Source of the DNA: Serratia entomophila
GTDB lineage: Bacteria > Pseudomonadota > Gammaproteobacteria > Enterobacterales > Enterobacteriaceae
Length of the DNA: 64,000 bases
Direction: 5' to 3'
NCBI RefSeq assembly: GCF_021462285.1
Contig: NZ_CP082787.1
Coordinates: forward strand, 4,526,001-4,590,000
Program-made: the position numbers and the translations under genes
Notes under the pieces: model-generated
Seen by the model: the letters and a program-made list of their open reading frames with translations, nothing else
What the model was told of the DNA's origin: nothing
Database searches by the model: none
Shown here: positions 26,756 through 39,084 of the stretch, one piece after another
Layout: each line of letters begins with the position of its first letter
Position numbering within the stretch: position 1 is the first letter of the stretch

Positions 26756-28039
26756 ATGAACATTTTGATTATCGGCAACGGCGGGCGCGAACATGCGCTG
26801 GCCTGGAAAGCCGCCCAGTCGCCGCTGGCGGATAAAGTCTACGTGGCGCCGGGCAACGCCGGCACCGCGTTGGAAGCCAATCTGGAAAACGTGGCGATCG
26901 CCGCCACCGACATCCCGGCGCTGGTCGCCTTCGCTCAGAGCCATGATATCGGCCTGACCATCGTCGGGCCGGAAGCGCCGCTGGTGATTGGCGTAGTCGA
27001 CGCCTTCCAGGCCGCCGGCCTGAAAATCTTCGGGCCGTCGCAGGCTGCCGCCCAGTTGGAAGGTTCCAAGGCGTTCACCAAAGACTTCCTGGCGCGCCAC
27101 AACATTCCCAGCGCCGAATACCAGAACTTCACCGAGGTTGAACCGGCGCTGGCCTACGTACGCAGCAAAGGCGCGCCAATCGTCATCAAGGCCGATGGCC
27201 TGGCGGCGGGTAAAGGGGTGATCGTCGCCATGACCCTGCGGGAAGCGGAAGACGCGGTGCAGGACATGCTGGCCGGCAACGCTTTCGGTGACGCCGGCCA
27301 TCGCATCGTGGTGGAAGAGTTCCTCGACGGCGAAGAAGCCAGCTTTATCGTGATGGTCGACGGCGAGAACGTGGTGCCGATGGCCACCAGCCAGGATCAC
27401 AAACGCGTCGGCGACGGCGACACCGGCCCGAACACCGGCGGCATGGGCGCTTACTCCCCCGCGCCGGTGGTCACGGATGAAATCCACCAGCGCGCCATGG
27501 ATCAGGTGATCTGGCCAACGGTGCGCGGCATGGCGGCGGAAGGCAACACCTACGTCGGCTTCCTGTATGCCGGGCTGATGATCTCCGCCGACGGCCAACC
27601 CAAGGTGATTGAGTTCAACTGCCGCTTTGGCGATCCGGAAACGCAACCAATCATGCTGCGCCTGCGCTCAGATCTGGTAGAGCTGTGCCTGGCGGGTGCG
27701 GAAGGCAAATTGCATGAGAAAACCTCCGAGTGGGACGAGCGCCCTGCCCTCGGCGTAGTGCTGGCGGCCGGTGGCTATCCGGGCGACTACCGCAACGGTG
27801 AAATCATTCAGGGCCTGCCGCAGCAGGAAAGCGCCGACGGCAAAGTGTTCCATGCCGGTACGCGCATGCAGGGCAATGAGGTGGTGACCAGCGGTGGCCG
27901 CGTGCTTTGCGTAACGGCGCTGGGGGCGACGGTAGCGGAAGCGCAGCAGCGCGCTTATCAGCTGGCGGAAGGCATTGAGTGGCCGGGCAGTTTCTGTCGT
28001 AAGGATATCGGCTATCGCGCCATTGCGCGCGGCAAGTAA
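26756..28039 (+). CDS. purD: Phosphoribosylamine-glycine ligase (GAR synthetase)
   Basis: ATP-dependent ligase joining glycine to phosphoribosylamine in purine biosynthesis. The 427 residues carry the ATP-grasp pattern: MNILIIGNGGREHALAWK, VIKADGLAAGKGV, NTGGMGAYSPAP and FNCRFGDPETQ. The start ATG at 26756 has GTGGAGC upstream; the longer frame adds 14 unrelated residues. Second and last gene of purHD, ended by a strong terminator. Confidence 0.97.
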   Translation: MNILIIGNGGREHALAWKAAQSPLADKVYVAPGNAGTALEANLENVAIAATDIPALVAFAQSHDIGLTIVGPEAPLVIGVVDAFQAAGLKIFGPSQAAAQLEGSKAFTKDFLARHNIPSAEYQNFTEVEPALAYVRSKGAPIVIKADGLAAGKGVIVAMTLREAEDAVQDMLAGNAFGDAGHRIVVEEFLDGEEASFIVMVDGENVVPMATSQDHKRVGDGDTGPNTGGMGAYSPAPVVTDEIHQRAMDQVIWPTVRGMAAEGNTYVGFLYAGLMISADGQPKVIEFNCRFGDPETQPIMLRLRSDLVELCLAGAEGKLHEKTSEWDERPALGVVLAAGGYPGDYRNGEIIQGLPQQESADGKVFHAGTRMQGNEVVTSGGRVLCVTALGATVAEAQQRAYQLAEGIEWPGSFCRKDIGYRAIARGK

Positions 28040-28060
28040 TCTGCACGCCGTTGCACGATG

Positions 28061-28089
28061 AAGGGCTCCGCATCGCGGGGCCTTTTTTA
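28061..28089 (+). terminator. purHD terminator
   Basis: A GC-rich stem (AAGG-CTCCGC / GCGGGGCCTT with one bulge) followed by TTTTTT ends purHD. It touches the end of the convergent yjaH gene. Confidence 0.82.
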
Positions 28090-28758
28090 TAGCTGGTTTT
28101 CTTTCGGTTCCCAGCTGCAGAAGTCGTCGTTGGCCACCAGCAGCAGCGCACGCCCTTCCGGCGCGTCCAGCCAGGCGATATTCACCGGTTGGCTGCTGTT
28201 GCGCGCACGTTTCTCCACCCAGGCTTCGGCGTTGGCGCTCAGCCCTGGCTTCAGGCGCTGCCCGTCGCAGGTTTGCACTTCACCTCGCAGCCAACGGCCC
28301 TGCAGCAGCTTCACCTGGCCTGCACGCAGTGCGTCGCTCACCTCAAGGATGCGCCGCGCCTGGTACTGATACATCGCTATCTCGTCGTTGGACAGCTGTT
28401 CGCGCCGGGTCGCCAGCTGGCGCTGCATAAAGCTCACCGTGCCGTCATCGGCAAAGCGCAGTTGGATGGAGTCGCGATCGCCGTCGGCGTCGGTACGTTT
28501 AATCTGGCGCAGTGCGCCGTCCTGATAGGTATAAAGCGTGGTGACGGTGCCTGGCCCGCGGTAGGGGCTGTAGACGCTCATCAGCACCTGCGCGCGATGC
28601 TGTTCGTCATCTTTTCGCCACAGGCGAATCACGCCCTGATCGGCCGCGTAGCCGCTGGCGGTGAAGCTGGGGATATCGGAGTGAAAACTGCAGGCGCCCA
28701 GGCTGACGGCGATGCCGACAACCACCAGCGCCCGGCGGATAAACAAAAGGGGCGCCAT
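28087..28758 (-). CDS. yjaH: YjaH-like DUF1481 putative lipoprotein
   Basis: Protein of unknown function; 223 residues from the ATG at 28756-28758. The N-terminus has a basic n-region (LFIRR), a hydrophobic core and a lipobox LGAC, so it is probably a lipoprotein. FTASGYAADQGVIRLWRKD, SFMQRQ and WLDAPEGRALLLVANDDFC are blocks shared with E. coli YjaH. A GTG at 28788 would add ten residues before the signal peptide and is less likely. The start codon lies inside the hupA terminator hairpin, so translation and termination may interact. It follows hupA, as in E. coli. Confidence 0.82.
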   Translation of the reverse strand: MAPLLFIRRALVVVGIAVSLGACSFHSDIPSFTASGYAADQGVIRLWRKDDEQHRAQVLMSVYSPYRGPGTVTTLYTYQDGALRQIKRTDADGDRDSIQLRFADDGTVSFMQRQLATRREQLSNDEIAMYQYQARRILEVSDALRAGQVKLLQGRWLRGEVQTCDGQRLKPGLSANAEAWVEKRARNSSQPVNIAWLDAPEGRALLLVANDDFCSWEPKENQL

Positions 28759-28767
28759 CGCCCCCCT
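28747..28767 (-). terminator. hupA terminator overlapping yjaH start
   Basis: On the minus strand GGGGCG-ATGG-CGCCCC is followed by TTTTG. The loop contains the yjaH start codon. Most hupA transcripts should end here, leaving limited read-through into yjaH. Confidence 0.68.
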
Positions 28768-28794
28768 GTTAAATCTCTTCACCAACACGCAGTA

Positions 28795-29067
28795 TTACTT
28801 AACCGCGTCTTTCAGTGCTTTACCAGAAACGAACGCAGGCACGTTGGCAGCTGCGATTTTGATTTCTTTACCAGTCTGTGGGTTGCGGCCAGTGCGCTCG
28901 CTACGATGGTTTACTTTGAAAGTACCGAAACCAACCAATTGTACTGCATCACCTTCTTTCAGAGACTCAGTAATAGCAGCCAGGGTGGATTCCAGAGCCA
29001 GTTTAGCTTGTGCTTTGGAAAGGTCAGCCTTGTCCGCGATTACATCAATCAGTTGAGTCTTGTTCAT
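28795..29067 (-). CDS. hupA: DNA-binding protein HU-alpha
   Basis: Small nucleoid protein that bends and compacts DNA. The 90 residues equal E. coli HU-alpha: [42 protein letters not shown] (DNA-binding arm) and the C-terminal LKDAVK. RBS TAAGGA precedes the ATG. Codon use is strongly biased, as for a highly expressed gene. The 189 bp upstream before yjaG holds its promoter. Confidence 0.97.
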   Translation of the reverse strand: MNKTQLIDVIADKADLSKAQAKLALESTLAAITESLKEGDAVQLVGFGTFKVNHRSERTGRNPQTGKEIKIAAANVPAFVSGKALKDAVK

Positions 29068-29256
29068 AAGTTATCCTTACAGTGTGTTTATCGTTTGCAA
29101 AGCATCGAGTGCGACGGATATGCCGATGGACAGCACTCTCCTGCATACACGCACCGATAGCCACTTTTTTTACGCCCCCCAAATGTAGACCAGACAGGGT
29201 GCGGATGTGAAGCCTTAAGGCATGACAAATCAGGCGTTAAATCACGTTTTGTTGCC

Positions 29257-29847
29257 TTATTGCGCTAAATTTATCCCGATATTACTTACCGCGGCTTCGC
29301 GAAGGTCGGATCGCAACCCTTTGATCAGGTCTAAATCCCGCTCCTCGCAGTCAGCCAACAGGCGGAAAATTTCCCATTGGATGTCCCATTCTTCCTCGAC
29401 CGCAGGCAAAACCTTCAACTCATCGTCGGTCATTTCTCGACCGGCTTGAGTCATTTCCAACATCGCCACGGTGCGAATCGAGGTTTCGCTAATGGCGATG
29501 GCGTGCTCCAGCGTCTCCCCGCTGAGCCGCGAATGGATCAGTTCCCCTAATGCGATACAGGCGTCGATCGCCGGGTAAACGCCGTAAAGATCGTAATCTT
29601 CTGCCGACGGTATCGCCTCTTCCAACTTCTCCAGCTGGCTGTCGAAGTTGACTTTGGCATCCTTGACCACCAGCGTCTCCCACACCAGATCCAGGATACG
29701 GCGGTAAATGGCCGGATCGCCGAACTCGGTTTGCAGGCAGAACATCTGGTAATTCGGATACATACGCTCGCACAAACTGGCCATAAAGGTCAAATGTTGC
29801 CAGCTCTCGAGCCTTTCCAGACGTAAATGAATCGGGTTACGTAGCAT
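29257..29847 (-). CDS. yjaG: YjaG, DUF416 family protein
   Basis: Conserved protein of unknown biochemical function, 196 residues, same size as E. coli YjaG. It is acidic and predicted all-helical, with LESWQHLTFMASLCERMYPNYQMFC near the N-terminus and DEEWDIQW-like EEEWDIQWEIFRLL near the end. No signal peptide or catalytic motif is seen. It lies between hupA and nfi in the usual enterobacterial order, transcribed in the same direction. Confidence 0.93.
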   Translation of the reverse strand: MLRNPIHLRLERLESWQHLTFMASLCERMYPNYQMFCLQTEFGDPAIYRRILDLVWETLVVKDAKVNFDSQLEKLEEAIPSAEDYDLYGVYPAIDACIALGELIHSRLSGETLEHAIAISETSIRTVAMLEMTQAGREMTDDELKVLPAVEEEWDIQWEIFRLLADCEERDLDLIKGLRSDLREAAVSNIGINLAQ

Positions 29848-29895
29848 TGTTTACTCTCTTACGCGTTATCTGCGCCGCAGTGTACCCGAAATCAC

Positions 29896-30582
29896 TCATT
29901 GCGACACCTCCGGATGCTGCTGCAGCCAGCGCTGGAAGGCCGGGCGGCGCGAAGCGATGGCGTCTGCCCAACGGGTGGGTTCCGGCAGGCGATAACCCGC
30001 CATGCAGCGTTGCACCCAGGCCAGCGCGCTATCGGCGCTGACGCGGTGGCCGGTGGCGATAAACAGTGGGTTGCAGCGCGCCTTGCTGCGCCATACCCAG
30101 CCCAACTGCTCGCCTTTGTCTTCCAGCGGCGCCAGCGCTCCCGCAGCGGCGTCGAGCGGCGCAAACTTGCCGCACAGGCGCTTCTTGGCCACGCCGATGG
30201 TCGGCACATCGACCAACAGGCCAAAATGGCTGGCGACGCCCAGGCGGCGCGGATGCGAGATGCCATGACCGTCGACGAAGATCAGATCCGGTTTTTGCCC
30301 CAGCTGCCGCCAGGCGGCAAGCAGCGCCGGATATTCGCGAAACGACAGAAAACCGGGGATATAGGGCATGGTGGTGGCGATGCGGGCGATCTGATACTCC
30401 ACCAGCTCCAGCGAGGGATAGCGCAGGATGGCGATGGCGGCGCGCGTCACCGCCCCCTCTTGCTCGAAGCCCACGTCAGCGCCGGCGATGAACGCCGGCG
30501 GATCGACCGGCAAATCATCGTGGCGAATGACCTCGGAGGCGCGCCGCAGCTGTTCGGCGCGCAGGGCTTGAGTCTCTATCAC
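29896..30582 (-). CDS. nfi: Endonuclease V (deoxyinosine 3' endonuclease)
   Basis: Nicks DNA at deoxyinosine and other deaminated bases to start repair. The 228 residues match E. coli Nfi: GADVGFEQ with the active-site Asp, [42 protein letters not shown] and [12 protein letters not shown] set the start at the GTG 30580-30582, five bases after AAGGAG; a GTG two codons upstream overlaps that RBS. It begins nine bases after the hemE stop, so the two are cotranscribed. Confidence 0.95.
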   Translation of the reverse strand: MIETQALRAEQLRRASEVIRHDDLPVDPPAFIAGADVGFEQEGAVTRAAIAILRYPSLELVEYQIARIATTMPYIPGFLSFREYPALLAAWRQLGQKPDLIFVDGHGISHPRRLGVASHFGLLVDVPTIGVAKKRLCGKFAPLDAAAGALAPLEDKGEQLGWVWRSKARCNPLFIATGHRVSADSALAWVQRCMAGYRLPEPTRWADAIASRRPAFQRWLQQHPEVSQ

Positions 30583-30591
30583 GTCCACTCC

Positions 30592-31656
30592 TTAACGGTG
30601 GTATTTCGCCGACTGCGCGTGCACTGCCTCAACGAAGGCGCCGGCATGTTCCGGCGGCACGTCCTGATGGATGCCATGGCCCAGGTTGAACACGTGGCCT
30701 TCGCCGTGGCCGAAGCCCGCCAGAATGGTTTCCACTTCCTGGCCGATGCGTTCCGGCGAAGCATAGAGCATCGACGGATCCATATTGCCCTGCAGCGCCA
30801 CCGTGCCGCCCACGCGGCGGCGCGCATCGGCGATATCGGTGGTCCAGTCCAGGCCCAGCGCGTCGCAGCCGGTGGCGGCCATCGCTTCCAGCCACTGGCC
30901 GCCGCCCTTGGTGAACAAGGTGACCGGCACCCGGCGGCCGTCGTTTTCACGCAGCAGGCCGTCGACGATTTTATGCATGTAATGCAGCGAGAACTCGCGG
31001 TAATCGCGGCCGGTCAGCACCCCGCCCCAGGTGTCGAACACCATCACCGACTGCGCGCCGGCCTTGATCTGAGCATTGAGGTACAGGATCACGCTGTCCG
31101 CCAGCTTATCGAGCAGCAGGTGCAGCGTGGCCGGTTCGGCATACATCATCTTCTTCAGCTTGGTGAAGGCCTTGCTGCTGCCGCCCTCCACCATATAGGT
31201 CGCCAGCGTCCAGGGGCTGCCGGAGAAACCGATCAGCGGCACTTCGCCCTTCAGCTCGCGGCGGATGGTGCGCACCGCGTTCATCACGTAACCCAGCTCC
31301 ACTTCCGGATCGAACAGCGGCAGCTTGTCTACGTCGGCGCGGCTGGCGATAGGGGAAGAGAAACGCGGGCCTTCGCCGGCTTCGAAATACAGCCCGAGCC
31401 CCATGGCGTCTGGAATGGTCAGAATGTCGGAGAACAGGATGGCGGCATCCAGCGCATAGCGGCGCAGCGGCTGCAGCGTCACCTCGCAGGCCAGTTCCGC
31501 GTTCTTGCACAGCGACATGAAATCGCCGGCCTGGGCGCGGGTGGCCTTGTACTCCGGCAAATAACGACCGGCCTGGCGCATCATCCATACGGGGGTCACA
31601 TCCACCGGCTGACGCAGCAGCGCGCGCAGGTAACGATCGTTCTTCAACTCATTCAT
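30592..31656 (-). CDS. hemE: Uroporphyrinogen decarboxylase
   Basis: Converts uroporphyrinogen III to coproporphyrinogen III in haem synthesis. The 354 residues match E. coli Hem[16 protein letters not shown] near the N-terminus and [17 protein letters not shown] in the middle are family signatures. It lies 38 bp after nudC and just before nfi. Confidence 0.97.
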   Translation of the reverse strand: MNELKNDRYLRALLRQPVDVTPVWMMRQAGRYLPEYKATRAQAGDFMSLCKNAELACEVTLQPLRRYALDAAILFSDILTIPDAMGLGLYFEAGEGPRFSSPIASRADVDKLPLFDPEVELGYVMNAVRTIRRELKGEVPLIGFSGSPWTLATYMVEGGSSKAFTKLKKMMYAEPATLHLLLDKLADSVILYLNAQIKAGAQSVMVFDTWGGVLTGRDYREFSLHYMHKIVDGLLRENDGRRVPVTLFTKGGGQWLEAMAATGCDALGLDWTTDIADARRRVGGTVALQGNMDPSMLYASPERIGQEVETILAGFGHGEGHVFNLGHGIHQDVPPEHAGAFVEAVHAQSAKYHR

Positions 31657-31694
31657 TTATGGGGCTCCCTTAATAATCTGCCCGCCATTGTACA

Positions 31695-32462
31695 TTATTC
31701 TGCCCGGCACAGCGCCACGGTGTCCTCTATCAACCGGCGCGCCACGGTGCCGGGCGGCGGCAACAGCGGCAGTTGGTCATAGCGGTACCACCCGGCGTTG
31801 AGCAACTCCTTGGGATCGTGGCGCAGCTCGCCCTGATGGTAGTCGGCCATAAAGGCCATCATCAGCGAATGCGGGAACGGCCAGGGCTGGGAGGTGACAT
31901 AGCGCAGGTTCTTGATTTCAATATTGCTCTCTTCCATCACCTCGCGCGCGGCCGCCTGCTCCAGCGTCTCGCCCACCTCAACGAAGCCGGCCAGCACCGT
32001 GTGGATGCCGCCGCGGTGGCGAACGTGTTGCGCCAGCAGGATCTGGTCGTCGCGCCGGATGGCGACGATCACGCAGGGGGCGATCTGCGGATAGTAGCGC
32101 TCACGGCAGTGGCCGCACAGGCAGGCGCTTTCGCTGCGGCTGAGGTGCATTTCATGGCCGCAGTAGCCGCAATAGCGATGGGAACGATAGAAATCGGCCA
32201 ACTGGACGCCGCGCCCGGCGAGCTGGAACAAACCGCGATCCAGTTCGAGCAGTTGCCGCACCGAGCCCATGTCGTGCGGCATCGCCTGCCGAACCAGCCA
32301 GACAGGCGCACCGCCCCACTCACCGATAGTGCGCGCCATCTTGCCCTGCAGGGAAAAAGAGGCGGCCGAACCGAACGGCAGTTCACCTTGCGGTAACCAA
32401 AGTTTGCTTTCATGGCTGACTATCCACCAGCCATTTTCATTACCCGTTAATGCAAGTTCCAT
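31695..32462 (-). CDS. nudC: NADH pyrophosphatase / RNA NAD-decapping hydrolase
   Basis: Hydrolyses NAD(H) and removes NAD caps from RNA 5' ends. The 255 residues carry the zinc ribbon (CGYCGHEM and [15 protein letters not shown]) and the Nudix box ([21 protein letters not shown]), followed by the NudC motif [12 protein letters not shown] chose the ATG at 32460-32462, which gives the MELxLTG...GWWIVSHE start seen in related genera; a GTG at 32495 would add 11 residues. It is divergent from rsd. Confidence 0.93.
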   Translation of the reverse strand: MELALTGNENGWWIVSHESKLWLPQGELPFGSAASFSLQGKMARTIGEWGGAPVWLVRQAMPHDMGSVRQLLELDRGLFQLAGRGVQLADFYRSHRYCGYCGHEMHLSRSESACLCGHCRERYYPQIAPCVIVAIRRDDQILLAQHVRHRGGIHTVLAGFVEVGETLEQAAAREVMEESNIEIKNLRYVTSQPWPFPHSLMMAFMADYHQGELRHDPKELLNAGWYRYDQLPLLPPPGTVARRLIEDTVALCRAE

Positions 32463-32561
32463 ATCGTTGTTGCACAACCTCAGCTTCACTGGCACTCTAC
32501 AAATCGGCCTTGTTACATTTTAATAACTTACTGTTACTTTTTATTAATGACGGAGTCAAAC

Positions 32562-33065
32562 ATGCTCAACCGTTTGGAAAGCCTGACTCAACGCCTTGGT
32601 GGTAGTAATGAATTAGTCGATCAATGGCTTCAGGCCCGCAAGCAGTTGCTGGTCGCCTACTGTACTTTAGTGGGCCTCAAACCGAATAAAGAAAAGCATA
32701 CGCCGCTGAATGAAAAAGCGCTGGAGAACTTTTGCCATAATCTGGTGGATTATCTCTCAGCCGGGCATTTCCATATCTATGACAGAATTATCAAACAAGT
32801 GGAAGGTTCCTCCAGTCCGAAAATGACGCTGTCGGTTAACATCTACCCCAAGCTCTGGGCCAATACCGAGCAGATCATGGCGTTCCACGATCGCTATACC
32901 GAAGTGGATATCGATCAGGACCTGTGCCTGGAGCTCCACCAGGCGTTGTCGGATATCGGCGAAACCCTGGCCGCACGTTTTACCCTGGAAGACCGGCTGA
33001 TCCACCTGGCGGCGGAAGCCCCTCAGTCGCCCCTGCCGGACCAGGCGCTGGATCAGGCGCGTTAG
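32562..33065 (+). CDS. rsd: Rsd, anti-sigma-70 factor
   Basis: Binds sigma-70 in stationary phase and frees core RNA polymerase for other sigma factors. The 167 residues include the Rsd/AlgQ core: [59 protein letters not shown] and [20 protein letters not shown]. The start at 32562 has CGGAG upstream; an earlier ATG at 32547 lies before that RBS. It is divergent from nudC and upstream of thiC, as in E. coli. Confidence 0.95.
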   Translation: MLNRLESLTQRLGGSNELVDQWLQARKQLLVAYCTLVGLKPNKEKHTPLNEKALENFCHNLVDYLSAGHFHIYDRIIKQVEGSSSPKMTLSVNIYPKLWANTEQIMAFHDRYTEVDIDQDLCLELHQALSDIGETLAARFTLEDRLIHLAAEAPQSPLPDQALDQAR

Positions 33066-33094
33066 AATTTTGTAGTTTTTTTTATTATCCCTCC

Positions 33095-33100
33095 TATACT
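33095..33100 (+). promoter_or_regulatory. -10 element of thi operon promoter
   Basis: TATACT lies 12 bp before the TPP aptamer, after a T-rich stretch; the best -35 (TTGTAG at 33070) is at a long 19-bp spacing, so the call is tentative. Confidence 0.45.
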
Positions 33101-33111
33101 GGGGGGCATCT

Positions 33112-33218
33112 TGTCGGAGTGCCTAGCGCCTGATTTGTTCAACAAATTGGCCAGGCTGAGACCGTTAATTCGGGATCCGCGGAACCTGATCGGGTTAATA
33201 CCCGCGAAGGGAACAAGA
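33112..33218 (+). ncRNA. TPP riboswitch (THI element) controlling thiC
   Basis: The leader shows the conserved thi-box landmarks in order: CGGAGTGCC, GGCTGAGACC, GGAACCTGATC, and GCGAAGGGAAC. Thiamine pyrophosphate binding is known to reduce expression of thiC in enterobacteria. The aptamer ends about 120 bp before the thiC start; that remaining segment is the expression platform and contains the thiC RBS (AGGA). Transcription should start near 33107. Confidence 0.94.
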
Positions 33219-33331
33219 GTAATCTATCGCCACAGGCAGGACTCCTCCCGGTTAGGGACGATCCGCTTTACCGGCCAGCACCATTACTCCCTCCGAGCTC
33301 CAGACAAGCAACTTTCCCAACCCACTGGTAG

Positions 33332-35915
<2,584 letters not shown>

Positions 35916-35919
35916 TCCC

Positions 35920-36669
35920 ATGCTCAACGATCAAGAGTTTCTGCGCTACAGCCGCCAGCTGCTGCTGGAGGACGTGGGCCCGGAAGGCCAGGAAAAGCTC
36001 AAACGCGCGACGGTCCTGATCGTCGGCCTGGGCGGCCTGGGCTCCCCGGCGGCGCTATACCTGGCCGCCGCCGGGGTCGGCACGCTGCTGCTGGCCGATG
36101 ACGATCGGCTGCACGTCACCAACCTGCAGCGCCAAATCCTTTATCGCAGCGCCGACACGGCGCAAAGCAAAGCCGTGCTGGCGCAGCAGCAATTGCAGGC
36201 GCTGAATCCCCTGGTGGAGGCCATTCCGCTGGAACAGCGGCTGCAGGGGCGATCATTGCATGATGCCGTCGCCCGCGCCGATCTGGTGCTGGACTGCTGC
36301 GACAATATGGCCACCCGCCATGCGGTGAACGCCGCCTGCGTAGCGGCCGGCAAACCGCTGATCAGCGGCAGCGCGGTAGGTTTCAGCGGCCAGCTGCTGG
36401 TGATTGAACCGCCCTATGAACGCGGTTGCTACACCTGCCTGTACCCGGAGCAAACCGAACCGCAGCGCAACTGCCGCACCGCCGGCGTGCTTGGCCCGGT
36501 GGTTGGGGTGATAGGCACGCTGCAGGCGCTGGAAGCGATAAAAATGCTGGCGGGCATGCCTTCGGCGCTCAGCGGCAAACTGCGCCTGTTCGATGGCAAG
36601 CAGCAAAGCTGGAGCACGCTGCAGCTTAGCCAGGCCAGCGACTGCCCGGCATGCGGAGGCACGGCATGA
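35920..36669 (+). CDS. thiF: ThiS adenylyltransferase
   Basis: E1-like enzyme that adenylates the C-terminus of ThiS before sulfur transfer. The 249 residues show the nucleotide-binding loop GLGGLGS, the RQILYR block and zinc Cys pairs CYTCLYP and CPAC at the end. It starts four bases after thiE and its TGA overlaps the thiS ATG. Confidence 0.96.
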   Translation: MLNDQEFLRYSRQLLLEDVGPEGQEKLKRATVLIVGLGGLGSPAALYLAAAGVGTLLLADDDRLHVTNLQRQILYRSADTAQSKAVLAQQQLQALNPLVEAIPLEQRLQGRSLHDAVARADLVLDCCDNMATRHAVNAACVAAGKPLISGSAVGFSGQLLVIEPPYERGCYTCLYPEQTEPQRNCRTAGVLGPVVGVIGTLQALEAIKMLAGMPSALSGKLRLFDGKQQSWSTLQLSQASDCPACGGTA

Positions 36670-36866
36670 AGATCCGGCTCAACGACCAACCGCTGGAGCT
36701 GCCCCAGCCGCTCAGCGTCGCCGCCCTGCTCGAACGGCTGGAACGCCACCAGCCGGGCACCGCGTTGGCGATCAATCAAACCATCATCCCGCGCACCGAC
36801 TGGGCCAGCCATCTGGTGCAAGACGGCGATGACATCCTGCTGTTTCAAGCGATTGCCGGAGGCTGA
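36666..36866 (+). CDS. thiS: Sulfur carrier protein ThiS
   Basis: Ubiquitin-like sulfur carrier for the thiazole unit. The 66 residues equal E. coli ThiS and end in the required Gly-Gly (IAGG). The start ATG overlaps the thiF stop (ATGA), which gives the correct N-terminus; an earlier in-frame start adds five residues without homology. thiG follows after one base. Confidence 0.97.
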   Translation: MKIRLNDQPLELPQPLSVAALLERLERHQPGTALAINQTIIPRTDWASHLVQDGDDILLFQAIAGG

Positions 36867-36867
36867 C

Positions 36868-37647
36868 ATGCTGAAAATCGCCGATACCCTCTTTACCTCC
36901 CGCCTGTTTACCGGCACCGGCAAATTCGCCACGCCGGCGCTGATGCTGGAAGCGCTGCAGGCTTCCGGCTCGCAGCTGGTGACCATGGCCATGAAACGCG
37001 TCGATCTGCGCGGCGGCAATGACGCCATTCTGGCGCCGCTGCAGCAGCTGGGCGTGCGGCTGCTGCCCAACACCTCCGGCGCCAAGACCGCCGCCGAAGC
37101 GGTATTCGCCGCCCGGCTGGCGCGTGAAGCGCTCGGCACCCACTGGGTGAAGCTGGAAATCCACCCCGACGTGAAATACCTGCTGCCGGATCCGATAGAA
37201 ACGCTGAAAGCGGCGGAAACGCTGGTGAAAGACGGCTTTGTAGTACTGCCCTACTGCGGCGCCGATCCGGTGCTGTGCAAGCGGTTGGAAGAAGCGGGCT
37301 GTGCGGCGGTAATGCCGCTTGGCGCGCCCATTGGTTCTAACCGCGGCCTGCGCACCCGCGACTTCCTCGAAATCATCATCGAACAGGCCAGGGTACCGGT
37401 GGTGGTCGACGCAGGCATCGGCGCGCCGAGCCATGCGCTGGAAGCGATGGAGCTGGGCGCCGACGCGGTGCTGGTGAATACCGCCATCGCCGTGGCGCGC
37501 GATCCGGTGCAGATGGCGCGGGCGTTCCGCCTGGCGCTGGAGGCAGGTGAGCTGGCGCGCACGGCCGGGTTAGGCGGCAGCCAACGCAGCGCCGTCGCCT
37601 CCAGCCCGCTGACGGCGTTTCTCAGCCACTCTGAGGAGAGGGCATGA
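36868..37647 (+). CDS. thiG: Thiazole synthase
   Basis: Builds the thiazole phosphate from deoxyxylulose phosphate, dehydroglycine and ThiS-thiocarboxylate. The 259 residues contain the Schiff-base lysine block [15 protein letters not shown] and [28 protein letters not shown]. The start is the ATG at 36868; the longer frame begins inside thiS. Its TGA overlaps the thiH start. Confidence 0.96.
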   Translation: MLKIADTLFTSRLFTGTGKFATPALMLEALQASGSQLVTMAMKRVDLRGGNDAILAPLQQLGVRLLPNTSGAKTAAEAVFAARLAREALGTHWVKLEIHPDVKYLLPDPIETLKAAETLVKDGFVVLPYCGADPVLCKRLEEAGCAAVMPLGAPIGSNRGLRTRDFLEIIIEQARVPVVVDAGIGAPSHALEAMELGADAVLVNTAIAVARDPVQMARAFRLALEAGELARTAGLGGSQRSAVASSPLTAFLSHSEERA

Positions 37648-38780
37648 TGGCCGATGATTTCAGTAGCCGCTGGCAGCAGCTGGATTGGGACGACATCAGG
37701 TTACGCATCAACGGTAAAACCGCCCGCGACGTGGAGCATGCGCTGGATGCGGACAAGCTGACGCGCGACGATTTTATGGCGCTGATTTCCCCCGCCGCCG
37801 CCGCGTACCTGGAGCCGCTGGCGCAGCGCGCGCAACGGCTGACCCGCCAGCGCTTCGGCAACGTGGTCAGCTTCTACGTACCGCTGTACCTGTCCAACCT
37901 GTGCGCCAACGACTGTACCTACTGCGGTTTTTCCATGAGCAACCGCATCAAGCGCAAGACGCTGGACGCGGCGGAAATAGAACGCGAATGCCTGGCGATC
38001 AAAACGCTGGGTTTCGAACATCTGCTGCTGGTTACCGGCGAGCACCAGAGCAAGGTCGGCATGGATTATTTTCGCCGACATATCCCGGCGATCCGCCGCC
38101 ATTTCAGCTCGCTGATGATGGAAGTGCAACCGCTGGCGCAGGAGGAATACGCCGAGCTGAAGGCGCTTGGGCTGGACGGCGTGCTGGTGTATCAGGAAAC
38201 CTACCACCCGGCGACCTACCTGCAGCACCACCTGCGCGGCCAGAAACAGGACTTCCACTGGCGGCTGGCGACGCCGGATCGCCTGGGCCGCGCCGGGATC
38301 GACAAGATCGGGCTTGGCGCGCTGATCGGCCTTTCCAGCAGTTGGCGCACCGACTGCTACCTGCTGGCGGAGCACCTGTTTTATCTGCAGCAAACCTACT
38401 GGCAAAGCCGCTATTCGATCTCCTTCCCACGGCTGCGCCCCTGCACCGGCGGCATTGAACCGGCGTCGATCATGAGCGAGCCGCAGCTGGTGCAGTTGAT
38501 CTGTGCCTTCCGGCTGTTCGCCCCCGACGTGGAGCTTTCCCTGTCGACCCGCGAATCGCCGTTCTTCCGCGATCACATGATCCCGGTGGCGATCAACAGC
38601 GTCAGCGCCGGCTCCAAAACCCAGCCCGGCGGTTATGCCGACGACGTGCCGCCGGAGCTGGAGCAGTTTGAACCGCACGATGGCCGCACGCCGCAGCAGG
38701 TGGCGCAGGCGATCGGCGACGCCGGGTTGCAGCCGGTGTGGAAAGACTGGGACGGTTATCTGGGGCGCGGCCCACAATAA
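37644..38780 (+). CDS. thiH: 2-iminoacetate synthase (tyrosine lyase)
   Basis: Radical-SAM enzyme that cleaves tyrosine to give dehydroglycine for ThiG. The 378 residues show the cluster motif [12 protein letters not shown] and match E. coli ThiH across the length, including LLLVTGEH and [11 protein letters not shown]. Two ATGs at 37644 and 37647 are possible; both are close to the thiG stop. Last gene of the operon, followed by large hairpins. Confidence 0.96.
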   Translation: MMADDFSSRWQQLDWDDIRLRINGKTARDVEHALDADKLTRDDFMALISPAAAAYLEPLAQRAQRLTRQRFGNVVSFYVPLYLSNLCANDCTYCGFSMSNRIKRKTLDAAEIERECLAIKTLGFEHLLLVTGEHQSKVGMDYFRRHIPAIRRHFSSLMMEVQPLAQEEYAELKALGLDGVLVYQETYHPATYLQHHLRGQKQDFHWRLATPDRLGRAGIDKIGLGALIGLSSSWRTDCYLLAEHLFYLQQTYWQSRYSISFPRLRPCTGGIEPASIMSEPQLVQLICAFRLFAPDVELSLSTRESPFFRDHMIPVAINSVSAGSKTQPGGYADDVPPELEQFEPHDGRTPQQVAQAIGDAGLQPVWKDWDGYLGRGPQ

Positions 38781-38831
38781 GCTGCAACCCTTGCTCCGCT
38801 GCGGGAAAATCTATGGGCGGGCTGCGCAAAG

Positions 38832-38852
38832 GGCGCCAACGCCGCTGGCGCC
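38832..38852 (+). other. Hairpin after thiH
   Basis: GGCGCCA and TGGCGCC pair around a 7-base loop about 50 bp after the thiH stop. No U-tract follows; probably a 3'-end stabilising stem. Confidence 0.5.
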
Positions 38853-38943
38853 GAAAATCACGCGGGCTATAGTGCCTCTGCCGGCCGCCAAACCCGGCGC
38901 CGGCCGGGGCCGTTACCCTCTCGACGGCTCCGCCTTACCCAAC

Positions 38944-38992
38944 ACCCGGATCGCGCCGGATACCCTCCCGCGCGACTCCGGGTTCTTCTTTT
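38944..38992 (+). terminator. Long-stem terminator of thiCEFSGH
   Basis: ACCCGGA-TCGCGC pairs with GCGCGA-C-TCCGGGT (one bulged C) and is followed by TCTTCTTTTT. The gap from 38781 to 39084 holds only this, the stem before it and a possible promoter for the thioesterase gene. Confidence 0.75.
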
Positions 38993-39026
38993 TGGTTTGC
39001 TCACTCGCAAAACTGGCTTGGGGGTT

Positions 39027-39055
39027 TTGACAAAACAAACTGGTTGGACCACATT
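39027..39055 (+). promoter_or_regulatory. Possible promoter of thioesterase gene
   Basis: A consensus -35 TTGACA (39027-39032) is followed after 17 bp by CACATT (39050-39055), a poor -10. It lies 30 bp upstream of the start codon. Confidence 0.35.
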
Positions 39056-39084
39056 TAACGTCTTATCCCGGCGGAATCATCACT

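Noticed and set aside
38867..39052. 61-codon minus-strand frame between thiH and the thioesterase gene
   Set aside because: It covers the terminator stem and has an Arg/Gly/Pro-rich shadow composition.
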